Below are positions 19,487 to 28,102 of a stretch of 51,140 nucleotides of DNA, piece by piece. Source of the DNA: Acidobacteriaceae bacterium (GTDB taxonomy: Bacteria > Acidobacteriota > Terriglobia > Terriglobales > Acidobacteriaceae); the NCBI GenBank assembly GCA_030041045.1, contig JASHOQ010000105.1, forward strand, positions 1 through 51,140, written 5' to 3'. Numbering within the stretch: the stretch's first letter is position 1; each line of letters begins with the position of its first letter. Position numbers and translations under genes: made by a program. The notes beneath the pieces are model-generated. The model had not been told where the DNA came from and ran no database searches. It saw only the letters and a program-made list of their open reading frames with translations.

Positions 19487-19499
19487 GGTGCCTCACGGA

Positions 19500-20588
19500 A
19501 TGAGTCAATCCGATTCGATCCTGGTGACCGGCGGCGCCGGCTTTATCGGCTCAAACTATGTTCTGAGCTGGTTCGCAGCCGATCGCGGACCCGTGGTCAA
19601 TCTTGACCTGCTCACTTACGCCGGCAACCCCGCCAACCTTGCCTCGCTCGAAGGCGATCCGCGTTACACCTTCGTGCGCGGCGACATCTGCGACGCCGAG
19701 CTGGTGGGCAGCCTGCTGCGCCGGCACCGGCCCCGCGCCATCGTCCACTTCGCCGCCGAAAGCCATGTTGACCGTTCTATCGCCTCGCCGGAGGCGTTTA
19801 TCCGGACAAATGTGCAGGGCACCTTCGCCCTGCTCGAGCAGGCCCGCGCGTATTGGACCAGCTTGAGCCAAGCCGATCGCGCGGCCTTCCGTTTCGTCCA
19901 TGTTTCCACGGATGAGGTCTATGGCTCGCTTGCCCCCGGCGATCCCGCGTTTTCCGAGACCACGCCCTACGCGCCCAACAGCCCCTACGCGGCCTCGAAA
20001 GCCGGCTCCGACCACCTTGCGCGCGCCTACTTCCACACCTTCGGTCTGCCCGTGCTCACCACCAACTGCTCCAACAACTACGGCCCGTTCCAATTCCCGG
20101 AAAAGCTTATCCCCCTCATGATTCTCAATGCGCTCGAGGGCAAGCCGCTGCCGGTTTACGGCGACGGCATGAATGTGCGCGACTGGCTATATGTCAAAGA
20201 TCACTGCGCCGCCATCCGCACCGTGCTCGCAGAGGGGCGTCCGGGGGAGACCTACAACGTCGGGGGCATGAGCGAGCGCGCCAACATCGATGTGGTGCGC
20301 ACCATTTGCGATCTTGTGGATGAAATGCGGCCAACCGAAGTGGATGCTGCGCCGCGCAGAATGCTCATCACCTATGTCGAGGACCGTCCCGGCCACGACC
20401 GCCGCTACGCCATCGATGCCCGCAAGATCAAACGCGAGCTGGGCTGGCAACCGGCCGAGGTTTTCGAGAGCGGCCTGCGCAAAACCGTGCGCTGGTATCT
20501 TGAAAACGGCGACTGGGTAGCCCGCGTGCGCACCGGCGCTTACCGCGAGTGGATCGAAAAGAACTACGCCGCGCGCGCTGTCTTGTAA
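19500..20588 (+). CDS. rfbB: dTDP-glucose 4,6-dehydratase
   Basis: This enzyme converts dTDP-glucose to dTDP-4-keto-6-deoxyglucose, the second step toward dTDP-L-rhamnose for O-antigen or other glycans. The 362-residue protein is an extended SDR enzyme. The NAD-binding GGAGFIGS is at 11-18. The catalytic triad region STDEVYG has T137, D138 and E139, and YAASK gives Y163 and K167. AAESHVDRS at 85-93 is also characteristic. I chose the ATG at 19500 over an in-frame GTG at 19488 because the conserved sequence begins just after it and the GTG lies inside the putative promoter. rfbA and rfbC follow, with a VOC gene in between. Confidence 0.96.
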   Translation: MSQSDSILVTGGAGFIGSNYVLSWFAADRGPVVNLDLLTYAGNPANLASLEGDPRYTFVRGDICDAELVGSLLRRHRPRAIVHFAAESHVDRSIASPEAFIRTNVQGTFALLEQARAYWTSLSQADRAAFRFVHVSTDEVYGSLAPGDPAFSETTPYAPNSPYAASKAGSDHLARAYFHTFGLPVLTTNCSNNYGPFQFPEKLIPLMILNALEGKPLPVYGDGMNVRDWLYVKDHCAAIRTVLAEGRPGETYNVGGMSERANIDVVRTICDLVDEMRPTEVDAAPRRMLITYVEDRPGHDRRYAIDARKIKRELGWQPAEVFESGLRKTVRWYLENGDWVARVRTGAYREWIEKNYAARAVL

Positions 20589-20658
20589 GCCCTCATCTTG
20601 TAAGCTTGAACGCGTCTGCCCAGAGCCGGCGCGAACCGCTTCGGCGGAAAGGAATGCC

Positions 20659-21033
20659 ATGCCTGTTGATTCCTGCATCCCGGTTATTCCGAGCGCGGAC
20701 CTGGAGAAGAGCCTCCGCTTCTGGGCGGATGGTCTGGAATTCTCCGTGAGCTCAGAGATGCGTGAAGACGGGAAGCTGATCTTCTGTATGCTTCACCAGG
20801 GCGCTGTATGGTTCATGCTGAACCGGCGTGCAGGAAACCCGGTGAAGCCGGAAAACTTCGAGGGCATACGGCTCTACTGGGCGCCGCGGGATATAGGTGA
20901 AACCAGGGAGCGGCTGAAGCGCCTTGGATTTGCTGTTTCCCAGTTCGAGGATCGGGAATACGGCCGAACCGAGTTTTTTCTGACGGACGACGACGGCTAC
21001 TCGCACTGCTTTGGTGTCCCAACTCAAGCTTAA
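20659..21033 (+). CDS. VOC-superfamily (glyoxalase/bleomycin-resistance-like) protein
   Basis: A 124-residue single-domain protein starting with PVIPSADLEKSLRFWADGLEF, the first strand and helix of a vicinal oxygen chelate fold. It ends with EFFLTDDDGYSHCFG, where the D/E-x-DGY-x-H pattern of the last strand is seen. Members bind antibiotics or metals or isomerise small molecules, and the substrate cannot be read from the sequence. GGAAAGGAATGCC precedes the ATG. The gene sits between rfbB and rfbA on the same strand, probably within one transcript, without an obvious link to nucleotide sugars. Confidence 0.8.
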   Translation: MPVDSCIPVIPSADLEKSLRFWADGLEFSVSSEMREDGKLIFCMLHQGAVWFMLNRRAGNPVKPENFEGIRLYWAPRDIGETRERLKRLGFAVSQFEDREYGRTEFFLTDDDGYSHCFGVPTQA

Positions 21034-21062
21034 GCTTCCTGTGAAGGTTGAAGAACCGACTT

Positions 21063-21959
21063 ATGAAGGGAATCATTCTTGCCGGCGGCTCGGGGACGCG
21101 GCTCTATCCGGTCACGCACGTCGTGTCCAAGCAGCTTCTGCCCGTCTACAACAAGCCGATGATCTACTACCCTTTGAGCACGCTCATGCTCGCGGGCCTG
21201 CGTGAGATTCTCCTTATCTCCACACCGCAGGACACGCACCGCTTTGCCGACCTGCTGGGCGACGGGCGCCGCTGGGGTCTCGAAATCAGCTACGCCGTGC
21301 AGCCCAGCCCGGAAGGCCTGGCGCAGGCCTTCCTCATCGGCCGCGATTTCATCGCCGGCCACACCAGCGCGCTGGTGCTCGGCGACAACATTTTCTATGG
21401 GCAGGGACTCTCACGCCAGTTGCAGAAGGCCGCCAGACTGGAACGCGGGGCCACCGTCTTCGCCTATCCCGTCGAAGACCCGCACCGCTACGGCGTGGTC
21501 GAATTCGACGCGCAGGGCCGCGCCGTGAGCCTGGAAGAAAAACCCAAGATGCCCAAGTCGCGTTACGCCGTCACCGGCCTCTACTTCTACGATGGTGACG
21601 TGGCCGACCGCGCCGCCTCGCTCAAGCCTTCGGCGCGCGGCGAGCTCGAGATCACCGACCTGAACCGCCTTTATCTCGAGGCGGGCACGCTGAACGTTGA
21701 AATCATGAGCCGCGGCATGGCCTGGCTCGACACCGGCACCCACGACTCGCTGCTCGAGGCTGCGCTGTTCGTCCACACCATCGAACGCCGGCAGGGGCTC
21801 GACATCGCCTGCCCGGAAGAGATCGCCTATCGGCTGGGTTTCATTGACGCGCAGCAACTGGAAGCCTTGGCGCATCCTATCGCCAAAAGCGGCTACGGCC
21901 AGTATCTGCTGGCGTTGCTGCGCGAGCCGTACTTCGGCGCGCGGGGCCCGGAATTATGA
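21063..21959 (+). CDS. rfbA: glucose-1-phosphate thymidylyltransferase
   Basis: This enzyme makes dTDP-glucose from glucose-1-phosphate and dTTP, the first step of the dTDP-rhamnose pathway. The 298-residue protein has the nucleotidyltransferase signature GGSGTRLYP at 8-16 followed by [16 protein letters not shown]. Also seen are [10 protein letters not shown] at about 102, the EEKP motif near 158, and [10 protein letters not shown] near 195. Length is typical. The ATG at 21063 begins exactly at the conserved MKGIILAGG. The last four bases overlap rfbC (ATGA). Confidence 0.96.
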   Translation: MKGIILAGGSGTRLYPVTHVVSKQLLPVYNKPMIYYPLSTLMLAGLREILLISTPQDTHRFADLLGDGRRWGLEISYAVQPSPEGLAQAFLIGRDFIAGHTSALVLGDNIFYGQGLSRQLQKAARLERGATVFAYPVEDPHRYGVVEFDAQGRAVSLEEKPKMPKSRYAVTGLYFYDGDVADRAASLKPSARGELEITDLNRLYLEAGTLNVEIMSRGMAWLDTGTHDSLLEAALFVHTIERRQGLDIACPEEIAYRLGFIDAQQLEALAHPIAKSGYGQYLLALLREPYFGARGPEL

Positions 21960-22501
21960 AAGTCGACACAACTGCTCTGCCGGATGTGCTTCTGCTTACG
22001 GCAACCGTGCACCGCGACAGCCGGGGCGCATTCTTCGAGAGCTTCAACCGCACGGCGATGGCGGAAGCCGGCCTGCCCGCAAACTGGGCCCAGGACAACT
22101 TTTCCCAGTCGCGCAACAACGTCGTCCGCGGCATCCATTACCAGATTACGCAGCCGCAGGGAAAGCTGGTCTGGGTGGCGCACGGAGCCGTGCTCGACGT
22201 GGCTGTCGACCTGCGCCTCAGCTCGCCCACCTTCGGGCGTCACGTGGCCGTGGAGCTGGAAGCAGGCAGCGGGAAGATGCTCTGGGTTCCGCAAGGCTTC
22301 GGCCATGCCTTTCTGGTGCTCAGCAAGGAGGCCGGCTTTTGCTACAAGGTTACTGACTTTTATTCGTCTGCAGGCGAGCGCACCATCCTCTGGAACGATC
22401 CCGATCTCGCCATTCCCTGGCCGATTGCCGAGCAGGATGCCATCGTCTCGGAAAAAGACCGCAGCGGAGCCAGGCTGCACGACGCCGAAGTCTTCGCCTA
22501 G
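21956..22501 (+). CDS. rfbC: dTDP-4-dehydrorhamnose 3,5-epimerase
   Basis: A 181-residue cupin-fold epimerase acting on dTDP-4-keto-6-deoxyglucose. Family motifs are [11 protein letters not shown] at 20-30, the catalytic His in RGIHYQ (H61), K70 in [16 protein letters not shown] at 112-119, and YKVTDFYS near 130. It is translationally coupled to rfbA. The pathway's last enzyme, rfbD (reductase), is not in the window; after a 51-bp gap the next gene is unrelated. Confidence 0.95.
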   Translation: MKVDTTALPDVLLLTATVHRDSRGAFFESFNRTAMAEAGLPANWAQDNFSQSRNNVVRGIHYQITQPQGKLVWVAHGAVLDVAVDLRLSSPTFGRHVAVELEAGSGKMLWVPQGFGHAFLVLSKEAGFCYKVTDFYSSAGERTILWNDPDLAIPWPIAEQDAIVSEKDRSGARLHDAEVFA

Positions 22502-22552
22502 CCTCGCGCGAATGGAGCTGAATACTAGTCAGTCCAAGAGGAGGGAATTCAA

Positions 22553-23458
22553 ATGACCGCTGACCTGAGCCTGTCTTCCTGGCCCGCACTCGTCCGGCGC
22601 ACGCCGCCGCGTTCGCTGCCCGTATTCGGCAGGTATTGGCACAATGAGGGAACAGGGCCGTCCGCCGATGCCGCAGCCCACGCGCCCAACAACCACTTTG
22701 CCGAAGCCATTGGCAAAGTGCCGGAGGTTGCCCTCGCCTTCTGGATCATCAAAATCGCCGCCACCACGCTGGGTGAAACCGGCGGCGATACGCTCTCCAT
22801 GTCGCTCAATCTTGGCTACGCGGCCAGCACCCTTATCTTTTTCGCGCTCTTCGCCGTCGCCGTCACCGCGCAGATTCGCGCTCGCCGCTTCCATCGCTTT
22901 CTCTATTGGGCCGTCATCGTGGCCACCACGCTCACCGGCACCACCATGGCCGACTTCTCCGATCGTTCGCTCGGCATCGGCTATCCCGGCGGCTCACTGC
23001 TTCTCTTCGCGCTGGTCATGGGCACCTTGGCCGCGTGGGACTTCGCCATGGGCTCAGTCACCGTGAGCGACGTCACCTCACCCAAAGTGGAGATGTTCTA
23101 CTGGACGACCATCCTGTTCGCGAACACCCTCGGCACTGCGCTGGGCGACTGGGTGGCCGACTCCGGCCCGGGCTTCGAAGGCGGCGCGCTCATCTTCGCC
23201 GGCGCAATTGCCGTGGTCGCGCTGCTTTACTTCTTCACCCGCATCTCGCGCACCACACTCTTCTGGACGGCTTTCATCCTAACGCGTCCGCTCGGCGCCA
23301 CGCTGGGCGACACCCTCACCAAGCCGCTCGCCGCGGGCGGCCTCAATCTCAGCCGCTACGCGTCTTCAGGTGTCATCGCTGCGTTCATGATCCTCTGTAT
23401 TCTTGTGCTTCCGCAGCGCGCCGGGACGCATCCCGGGGCCAAGGATTCGACGGACTGA
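22553..23458 (+). CDS. DUF347-repeat membrane protein (COG4705-like)
   Basis: A 301-residue protein with about seven to eight membrane helices in an internal repeat. KVPEVALAFWIIKIAATTLG with TGGD (about 55-82) recurs as KVEMFYWTTILFANTLGTAL with GD (about 179-200), and again more loosely as FILTRPLGATLGD. This repeat is DUF347 (COG4705, 'membrane-anchored protein'). Members are often seen in bacterial stress or metal contexts, but no function is established. AGGAGGG seven bases before the ATG supports the start. The hydrophilic N-terminal 45 residues are not part of the repeat. Confidence 0.8.
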   Translation: MTADLSLSSWPALVRRTPPRSLPVFGRYWHNEGTGPSADAAAHAPNNHFAEAIGKVPEVALAFWIIKIAATTLGETGGDTLSMSLNLGYAASTLIFFALFAVAVTAQIRARRFHRFLYWAVIVATTLTGTTMADFSDRSLGIGYPGGSLLLFALVMGTLAAWDFAMGSVTVSDVTSPKVEMFYWTTILFANTLGTALGDWVADSGPGFEGGALIFAGAIAVVALLYFFTRISRTTLFWTAFILTRPLGATLGDTLTKPLAAGGLNLSRYASSGVIAAFMILCILVLPQRAGTHPGAKDSTD

Positions 23459-23478
23459 AGCCATGCGGGCGCGCTCCG

Positions 23479-23715
23479 CTATCGGTGGACACAGATTGCC
23501 CAAATGGCCATTGCCAGAAGACACGCTGCCGCGATGGCCACGACGATTTCGGCTCCCTCCTTCGGGTTCGGCCGAACCGCGACATCGGGCCTGCGATCAC
23601 GCCTGCGCTTGTAAGCGCGACGAACCATTTTGCCGCTAAGATATGCGAGAAATCCCGCAATGACCAGCATGACGGGCGTTCCCGGATAAGGGCTTCCGAC
23701 CGGTCCTCCACTCAC
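23479..23715 (-). CDS. small membrane protein of unknown function
   Basis: A 78-residue protein with two hydrophobic segments (about 14-29 and 56-76) joined by a strongly basic loop (RRAYKRRRDRR). The GTG start at 23715 has GAGGAG seven bases upstream, which is why I accept so short a gene. It converges with the DUF347 gene and diverges from yebC. I recognise no family. Confidence 0.5.
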   Translation of the reverse strand: MSGGPVGSPYPGTPVMLVIAGFLAYLSGKMVRRAYKRRRDRRPDVAVRPNPKEGAEIVVAIAAACLLAMAIWAICVHR

Positions 23716-23768
23716 TTGCAGGCTCCTCGGTTACAGGGTGCATGTCGCCTCCGCGCCCCTCCAAATGC

Positions 23769-23774
23769 TATACT
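23769..23774 (+). promoter_or_regulatory. candidate -10 element of yebC
   Basis: TATACT lies 52 bases before the yebC ATG in the gap diverging from the small membrane protein gene. The -35 position is poor. Confidence 0.3.
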
Positions 23775-23826
23775 TACCTTTCGGGCGGCTGCCCGCTCCG
23801 CACTTTTCGTTCCGTCTGAGGTTCTC

Positions 23827-24573
23827 ATGTCCGGCCACTCGAAATGGGCCACCATCAAGCACAAAAAGGGCGCGCTCGACGCCAAGCGCGGCAAGATCTT
23901 CACCCGCCTCATCAAGGAAATCACCATCGCCGCCCGGGCCGGCGGCGACCCCGATGGCAATCCCCGCCTGCGCACCGCTATTCTCGCCGCCAAGGCCGAG
24001 AACATGCCCGCAGACAACATTAAGCGCGCCATTCAGCGCGGCACCGGCGAGCTGGAAGGCGCGACCTACGAGGAGATTTCCTTTGAGGGCTACGGCCCCG
24101 GCGGCGTGGCCATCATTGTGGAGGTTCTCACCGACAACCGGAATCGCGCGGTGAGCGAAATCCGCCATACCTTTGCCAAGAACGGCGGCAACCTGGGCGA
24201 GTCCGGTTCGGTGCGCCGCTTGTTCTCAAAGAAAGGCCTCATCGCTATAGAGAAATCCGCCGCCAGCGAAGAGAAGCTGATGGACATCGTGCTCGAGAGC
24301 GGCGGCGAGGACCTGAGCGACGAGGGCGACTCGTGGGAGATTATTACCGATCCGGGCGCATACGAAACCGTGCTCAACGCCGTCAAAGCCGCGGGCATAC
24401 CCACGGTGCTGAGTGAAGTCACCATGGTGGCCTCGTCGTACAACAAGCTTGAGGGGCCGTCGGCGGCGCAGATGCTGCGGCTGATTGAGGCGCTCGAAGA
24501 GCTCGACGACGTGCAGAATGTCTATTCCAATTTTGATATGGACGCCGAGCAGATGGAGCACGCTGCCGGCTGA
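23827..24573 (+). CDS. yebC: YebC/PmpR family regulatory protein
   Basis: A 248-residue protein starting with the hallmark MSGHSKWATIKHKKG, with EGYGPGGVAIIVEVLTDNRN at about 87-106 and AKNGGNLGESGSV further on, as in the whole family. Members act as DNA-binding transcriptional regulators (PmpR, YebC), and some have been linked to relief of ribosome stalling at proline-rich motifs (YebC/TACO1). The sequence alone does not say which applies here. Length and domain order are standard. A strong intrinsic terminator directly follows, so yebC appears to be monocistronic. Confidence 0.95.
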   Translation: MSGHSKWATIKHKKGALDAKRGKIFTRLIKEITIAARAGGDPDGNPRLRTAILAAKAENMPADNIKRAIQRGTGELEGATYEEISFEGYGPGGVAIIVEVLTDNRNRAVSEIRHTFAKNGGNLGESGSVRRLFSKKGLIAIEKSAASEEKLMDIVLESGGEDLSDEGDSWEIITDPGAYETVLNAVKAAGIPTVLSEVTMVASSYNKLEGPSAAQMLRLIEALEELDDVQNVYSNFDMDAEQMEHAAG

Positions 24574-24597
24574 AAAAAAGGAGCGGGCCTTTAAAAG

Positions 24598-24623
24598 AGC
24601 CGCCCGGTTGTGGCGGCTTTTTT
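24598..24623 (+). terminator. intrinsic terminator of yebC
   Basis: A perfect 7-bp stem, AGCCGCC and GGCGGCT with a 7-base loop, runs directly into TTTTTT, 25 bases after the yebC stop. AAAA just before the stem lets it extend by A-T pairs and may make it bidirectional. Confidence 0.9.
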
Positions 24624-24716
24624 GTGGATGGAGCAGGGAACCAACGGACACGCGACTGAGGGAACAAGAAAAGTGCGACATCGGCCAAATGAGGGGCTCA
24701 GGCGGGAGGAAGGGTT

Positions 24717-25508
24717 TTGAGGCGAATCGACGGCGCTGCGGTCTTGTTTTTGCTGATCGGTGCGATGACGGCTGCGGGACAGACGAGTAACGGAACAGGA
24801 CCGAGCGGAAGGAGTACAGACGTCGTTACCATGTCTTCTCTCTCTGCTGAATCGTCCGCGGATCCCGACGCGGGCAACCCCGTTGCGCGCGTCCGCGATC
24901 GCCAGAGCTGGGAGTACGGTCCCTTCCTCAACTGGGGCACCGGCCTGGGTAACCGCGATGACTACAAGTTTATCTGGGGCGGCTTCGAGCTCGGCAAGGT
25001 GCTCACGCCGTTGGTCCATGCGGGCATTTTCACCGGACAGTTTGAGTACGGCGGCAATATCATGCCTCTGTGGCAGGCATACACGCCGCCTCCGCACGAG
25101 GATGTGTACAGCTGCCAGAATGGCACCGCTCTGTGCGAGTGGCCCTACGGCGGCGGTACTTTTCGCGGCGTCAGCATCACACCGGTCATCTTCCGCTGGA
25201 ACTTCCTCACCGGCTCCCGCCGCGTGCAGCCCTGGTTCGAGGCCGCCGGCGGGCTCATTTACACCACCCACAAGTTCCCGCCCAACTTTCTCAGCGATCC
25301 CAACGCCATTCCTCCGGTGGACGGCGGCACCTGTGTGTGGAATTTCTCACCCCAGGGCGGCGGCGGATTTCATATCTTCACGGCGGAGAAGCGCTCCATC
25401 GACATCGGCGTGAACGGCGTGCACATCTCTTCGGCTTCGCTTGGCGACCGCAACCCCGGCGTCAACGCGAGCATTCAGATACAGGTGGGCTACACTTTCT
25501 GGAGATGA
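24717..25508 (+). CDS. secreted/outer-membrane protein resembling acyloxyacyl hydrolase (PagL-like)
   Basis: A 263-residue exported protein (signal peptide about 1-22, ending AAGQ). The body alternates polar and aromatic residues as in a small beta-barrel. Near the C-terminus lies GVHISSASLGDRNPGVNASI, then QIQVGYTFWR at the very end, an aromatic-ended outer-membrane strand. The H-x-S and GDRNPG arrangement resembles PagL-type lipid A 3-O-deacylases, whose catalytic residues are a His-Ser pair and a Glu. The match is from memory and covers only this region. Two cysteines (SCQNGTALC) could form a disulfide. The start is a TTG with GGAGGAAGG just upstream. The stop is 16 bases before ftcD. Confidence 0.6.
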   Translation: MRRIDGAAVLFLLIGAMTAAGQTSNGTGPSGRSTDVVTMSSLSAESSADPDAGNPVARVRDRQSWEYGPFLNWGTGLGNRDDYKFIWGGFELGKVLTPLVHAGIFTGQFEYGGNIMPLWQAYTPPPHEDVYSCQNGTALCEWPYGGGTFRGVSITPVIFRWNFLTGSRRVQPWFEAAGGLIYTTHKFPPNFLSDPNAIPPVDGGTCVWNFSPQGGGGFHIFTAEKRSIDIGVNGVHISSASLGDRNPGVNASIQIQVGYTFWR

Positions 25509-25524
25509 CAGGGCCGGAGGAACG

Positions 25525-26445
25525 ATGAGCGGGCCAGTTGTCGAGTGCGTTCCCAACTTCTCTGAGGGCGCCGACGCGCGCCGCGTAGAAGCCATCCTCG
25601 CCGCCATGGCCGGCGCCGGCGCTTCTCTGCTCGATTGGTCAATGGACGCCGACCACAACCGCTCCGTAGTGACCATCGCCGGCTCGCCCGCAGCCGTGGT
25701 GGAAGCCGCCGTGCGCGGCGTGGGCAAGGCCGTGGAGCTGATCGACCTCACGCGCCAGCACGGCGTCCATCCGCGCATTGGCGCGGCAGACGTCATTCCC
25801 TTTGTGCCCATTTCCGGCGTCAAGCTGGAGCAGTGCGTGCTTCTCGCGCGCCAGGCGGGCCTTGAAATCTGGCGCCGCTTCGGCGTCCCCGTCTTCTTTT
25901 ACGAGGCCGCCGCCGCCCGCCCTGACCGCGCCAACCTCGAAGACGTGCGCCGCGGCCAGTTCGAAGGGCTGCGCGAAGCCGTCAGCAAGGACCCCTCACG
26001 CCGTCCCGATCTCGGCGGTCCCGGCCTGCACCCCACCGCCGGCGCCTGCGCCGTGGGGGCGCGCAAGTTTCTCGTCGCCTACAACCTGTACTTCGACTCC
26101 TCCGACGTTTCCATCGTCCGCGCCATCGCCCGCGAGATTCGCGCTGCTTCCGGCGGCCTGCGCGCCGTCAAAGCCATGGGCGTCCTCGTCCACGGCCGCG
26201 CGCAGCTCTCTATGAACATCACCGATTTCGAATCCACACCCATCTCCCAGGTTTATAGCCGGGTGGCCAGCCTGGCCGCCCGCCACCACGCCGGCCTCGC
26301 CGAAGGCGAAATTATCGGCCTCATTCCCGAGGCCGCCTGTGAGCGGGATTCCGAATGGATGCGTCAATTAAGTGGATTCGATCCGCAGCTCAAGATTCTC
26401 GAGCACCGGCTCGGGGCTCCGCTGCGCTGGCCGGACGGCGGGTAA
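25525..26445 (+). CDS. ftcD: glutamate formimidoyltransferase
   Basis: The enzyme transfers the formimino group from N-formimino-L-glutamate to tetrahydrofolate, the last step of one histidine degradation route. The 306-residue protein covers the transferase part only, without the cyclodeaminase domain. It begins with ECVPNFSEG, continues with DADHNRSVVTIAG at 42-54 and HPRIGAADVIPFVP at about 81-94, and has HPTAGACAVGARKFLVAYN in the middle. GGAGGAACG before the ATG fixes the start. No hut genes are adjacent, so it may serve one-carbon metabolism or work with genes elsewhere. Confidence 0.93.
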   Translation: MSGPVVECVPNFSEGADARRVEAILAAMAGAGASLLDWSMDADHNRSVVTIAGSPAAVVEAAVRGVGKAVELIDLTRQHGVHPRIGAADVIPFVPISGVKLEQCVLLARQAGLEIWRRFGVPVFFYEAAAARPDRANLEDVRRGQFEGLREAVSKDPSRRPDLGGPGLHPTAGACAVGARKFLVAYNLYFDSSDVSIVRAIAREIRAASGGLRAVKAMGVLVHGRAQLSMNITDFESTPISQVYSRVASLAARHHAGLAEGEIIGLIPEAACERDSEWMRQLSGFDPQLKILEHRLGAPLRWPDGG

Positions 26446-26494
26446 AACCCGTTGGTACACGACTTTCGTTCGGCATGAACAGGTCGAAGACGGG

Positions 26495-26500
26495 TACAAT
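26495..26500 (+). promoter_or_regulatory. candidate -10 element upstream of a secreted-protein gene
   Basis: TACAAT in the 165-bp gap after ftcD, 111 bases before the next start. No convincing -35 precedes it. Confidence 0.2.
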
Positions 26501-26610
26501 CAGAAGTACGCAGGTTCCGGGAATTTACGCCTTGCTTTGGGCCTCCGGATCAAGTTTTCCGGTGCCCTGAGGCCGCCGCAGATTCACGGGCAGGATGGTT
26601 TGCCGGGAGG

Positions 26611-27600
26611 ATGGAATTGTCGAAACTACGGGTTCACTTTGCAATGACAGCTCTTTTGCTGGGAACGGCCGCGTCGGCCTCGGCGGCGCAATTGTCCACC
26701 GATGCCCGCGGAGCCATTCCGCACGATGTGCAGCAGCTTGTTGTCATCGACTACCGCGCCATGCAGGACTCGCCCGCGGCCATGGACCTGCGCGATCGCG
26801 TCATGCCGCCCGAGCTCAAACAGTTCGATGAGGCCCTGAAGAAGACCGCGCTCAGCAACCAGGGCAATATGGACCAGTACGTGGACGAGCTCGCCTTCGC
26901 GCTCTTCCGTCCCGCATCGACCGGCGCTGCCGGCAGCAGCAGCGATACGCTGATGACCGTCGGCATCGCCCAGGGCCAGTTTCCCATGCAGGACATCATG
27001 GCCCGCTTCAAAACCCAGAAGCTCAAGCCCGCCATGGTGCGCGCCAACAGCGTCTATCCCATGACCAAGGCCGGCATGGTGCTGTGCTTCGTTGATCCCT
27101 CCACCATGATCTTCGGCGATAAGGACGCGGTGAACAAAGCTCTCGACGCCCGCGACGGTATCGCGCCCAGCATGCTGACCAATAACAACATGATGAGCGC
27201 CATGCAAAGCGTTGACTCCAGTCCGCTCTGGAGCATCCTGGACGACAAGGGCACACAGACCATGATGGGGCAATTGCTGGGACAGGCCGGCTCGGCCACG
27301 GACTATAACACCGTGAGCAAAAAGCTGCAGTCCTCCTGGTACTCCATGGACTTCCAGCACGGCGTCAAGTTCGATCTCACCATCGCCACGGGCGACGCAT
27401 TCACCGCGGCTACGCTCTCCTCGCTGATGACCGCAGCCGTCATGGTGAAGAAGATGACCAGCAGCGATGCCGAAAAAGAGGCGCTGAACGCGACCTCCAT
27501 CTCTTCGAGCGCGGATCAGCTGAGCATCGCCTTCGCCAGCACGGACAACGAATTCTCAAGCCTGCTGCACTCGCCGCTTTTCGAGAGCATGGTGCGCTGA
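26611..27600 (+). CDS. secreted protein of unknown function
   Basis: A 329-residue exported protein with signal peptide LLLGTAASASAA near residues 14-26. The mature part is mostly soluble, alternating helices and strands, with VVIDYRAMQDSPAAMDLRD near the start and many Met and Ser residues; no cofactor motif is visible. I do not recognise a family. GGGAGG abuts the ATG at 26611 with no spacing, so the TTG two codons later (26617), which has six bases of spacing, is the better start on ribosome-binding grounds. It follows ftcD on the same strand. Confidence 0.75.
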   Translation: MELSKLRVHFAMTALLLGTAASASAAQLSTDARGAIPHDVQQLVVIDYRAMQDSPAAMDLRDRVMPPELKQFDEALKKTALSNQGNMDQYVDELAFALFRPASTGAAGSSSDTLMTVGIAQGQFPMQDIMARFKTQKLKPAMVRANSVYPMTKAGMVLCFVDPSTMIFGDKDAVNKALDARDGIAPSMLTNNNMMSAMQSVDSSPLWSILDDKGTQTMMGQLLGQAGSATDYNTVSKKLQSSWYSMDFQHGVKFDLTIATGDAFTAATLSSLMTAAVMVKKMTSSDAEKEALNATSISSSADQLSIAFASTDNEFSSLLHSPLFESMVR

Positions 27601-27640
27601 CGGCCGCGCTTTCAATCGAGCACGAAGATGCGCGCCCCAC

Positions 27641-27680
27641 CCCACCCTGAACGTCCGCGATCGCGGGTGTACAGGGTGGG
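27641..27680. terminator. long hairpin between convergent genes
   Basis: CCCACCCTG (27641-27649) and CAGGGTGGG (27672-27680) are perfect 9-bp inverted copies, with a small CGCGATCGCG palindrome in the loop. It lies between the ends of the plus-strand secreted-protein gene and the minus-strand lipoprotein gene. There is no T tract on either side. It may be a bidirectional terminator or a copy of a dispersed palindromic element. Confidence 0.45.
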
Positions 27681-27724
27681 AAGCCACGACCGTTAATCCA
27701 TCCGCTTAACTCAGCACGCGCTGC

Positions 27725-28102
27725 TCACGAATGCGGTGTCAACTGGGGATGAAACTCCACCTGGCCGCCGGGGAGAAGCACGATCTCCAGGCGTCCCTCC
27801 TGCCGCTCGTAGAGCGTGGGCCCGGTCTTCTTCACCGCCTGGCGATTCGCGCCGGTGTACTGAACGGTAATGGGTCCGCTGCCCACCACATCGAAGCGGT
27901 AATGGAATTCCGCCCCCACGGCAAGAGTATCCGCGCCGAAGCTCGCACTGGGATAGTCCACTTCGAGCAGCTCCACCGGCGCCCCGCTGCGATTTTCAAT
28001 CGTGCTGTCGATGTGATACGAGTGGCACCCGGCAACCGCCGCCAGAAGCGGCAACAAGCCGGCGGCGAGAAAAACCTTGCCGCGCGCGGCGCCCTTTCTC
28101 AT
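27725..28102 (-). CDS. small lipoprotein of unknown function
   Basis: A 125-residue protein with a lipobox (LLAAVAGC, Cys at about 26), so it is probably a membrane-anchored periplasmic lipoprotein. The remainder looks like one beta-sandwich of about 90 residues: HIDSTIENRSGAPVELLEVDY, then GAEFHYRFDVVGSGPITVQY. I recognise no named family. The ATG overlaps the lpxD stop by four bases (ATGA), so it is coupled to lpxD at the end of the nuo transcript. Confidence 0.75.
   Translation of the reverse strand: MRKGAARGKVFLAAGLLPLLAAVAGCHSYHIDSTIENRSGAPVELLEVDYPSASFGADTLAVGAEFHYRFDVVGSGPITVQYTGANRQAVKKTGPTLYERQEGRLEIVLLPGGQVEFHPQLTPHS

Noticed and set aside
22906..23826. A long N-terminal extension of YebC
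   Set aside because: It crosses the DUF347 gene and a minus-strand gene; the conserved MSGHSKW start is at 23827.
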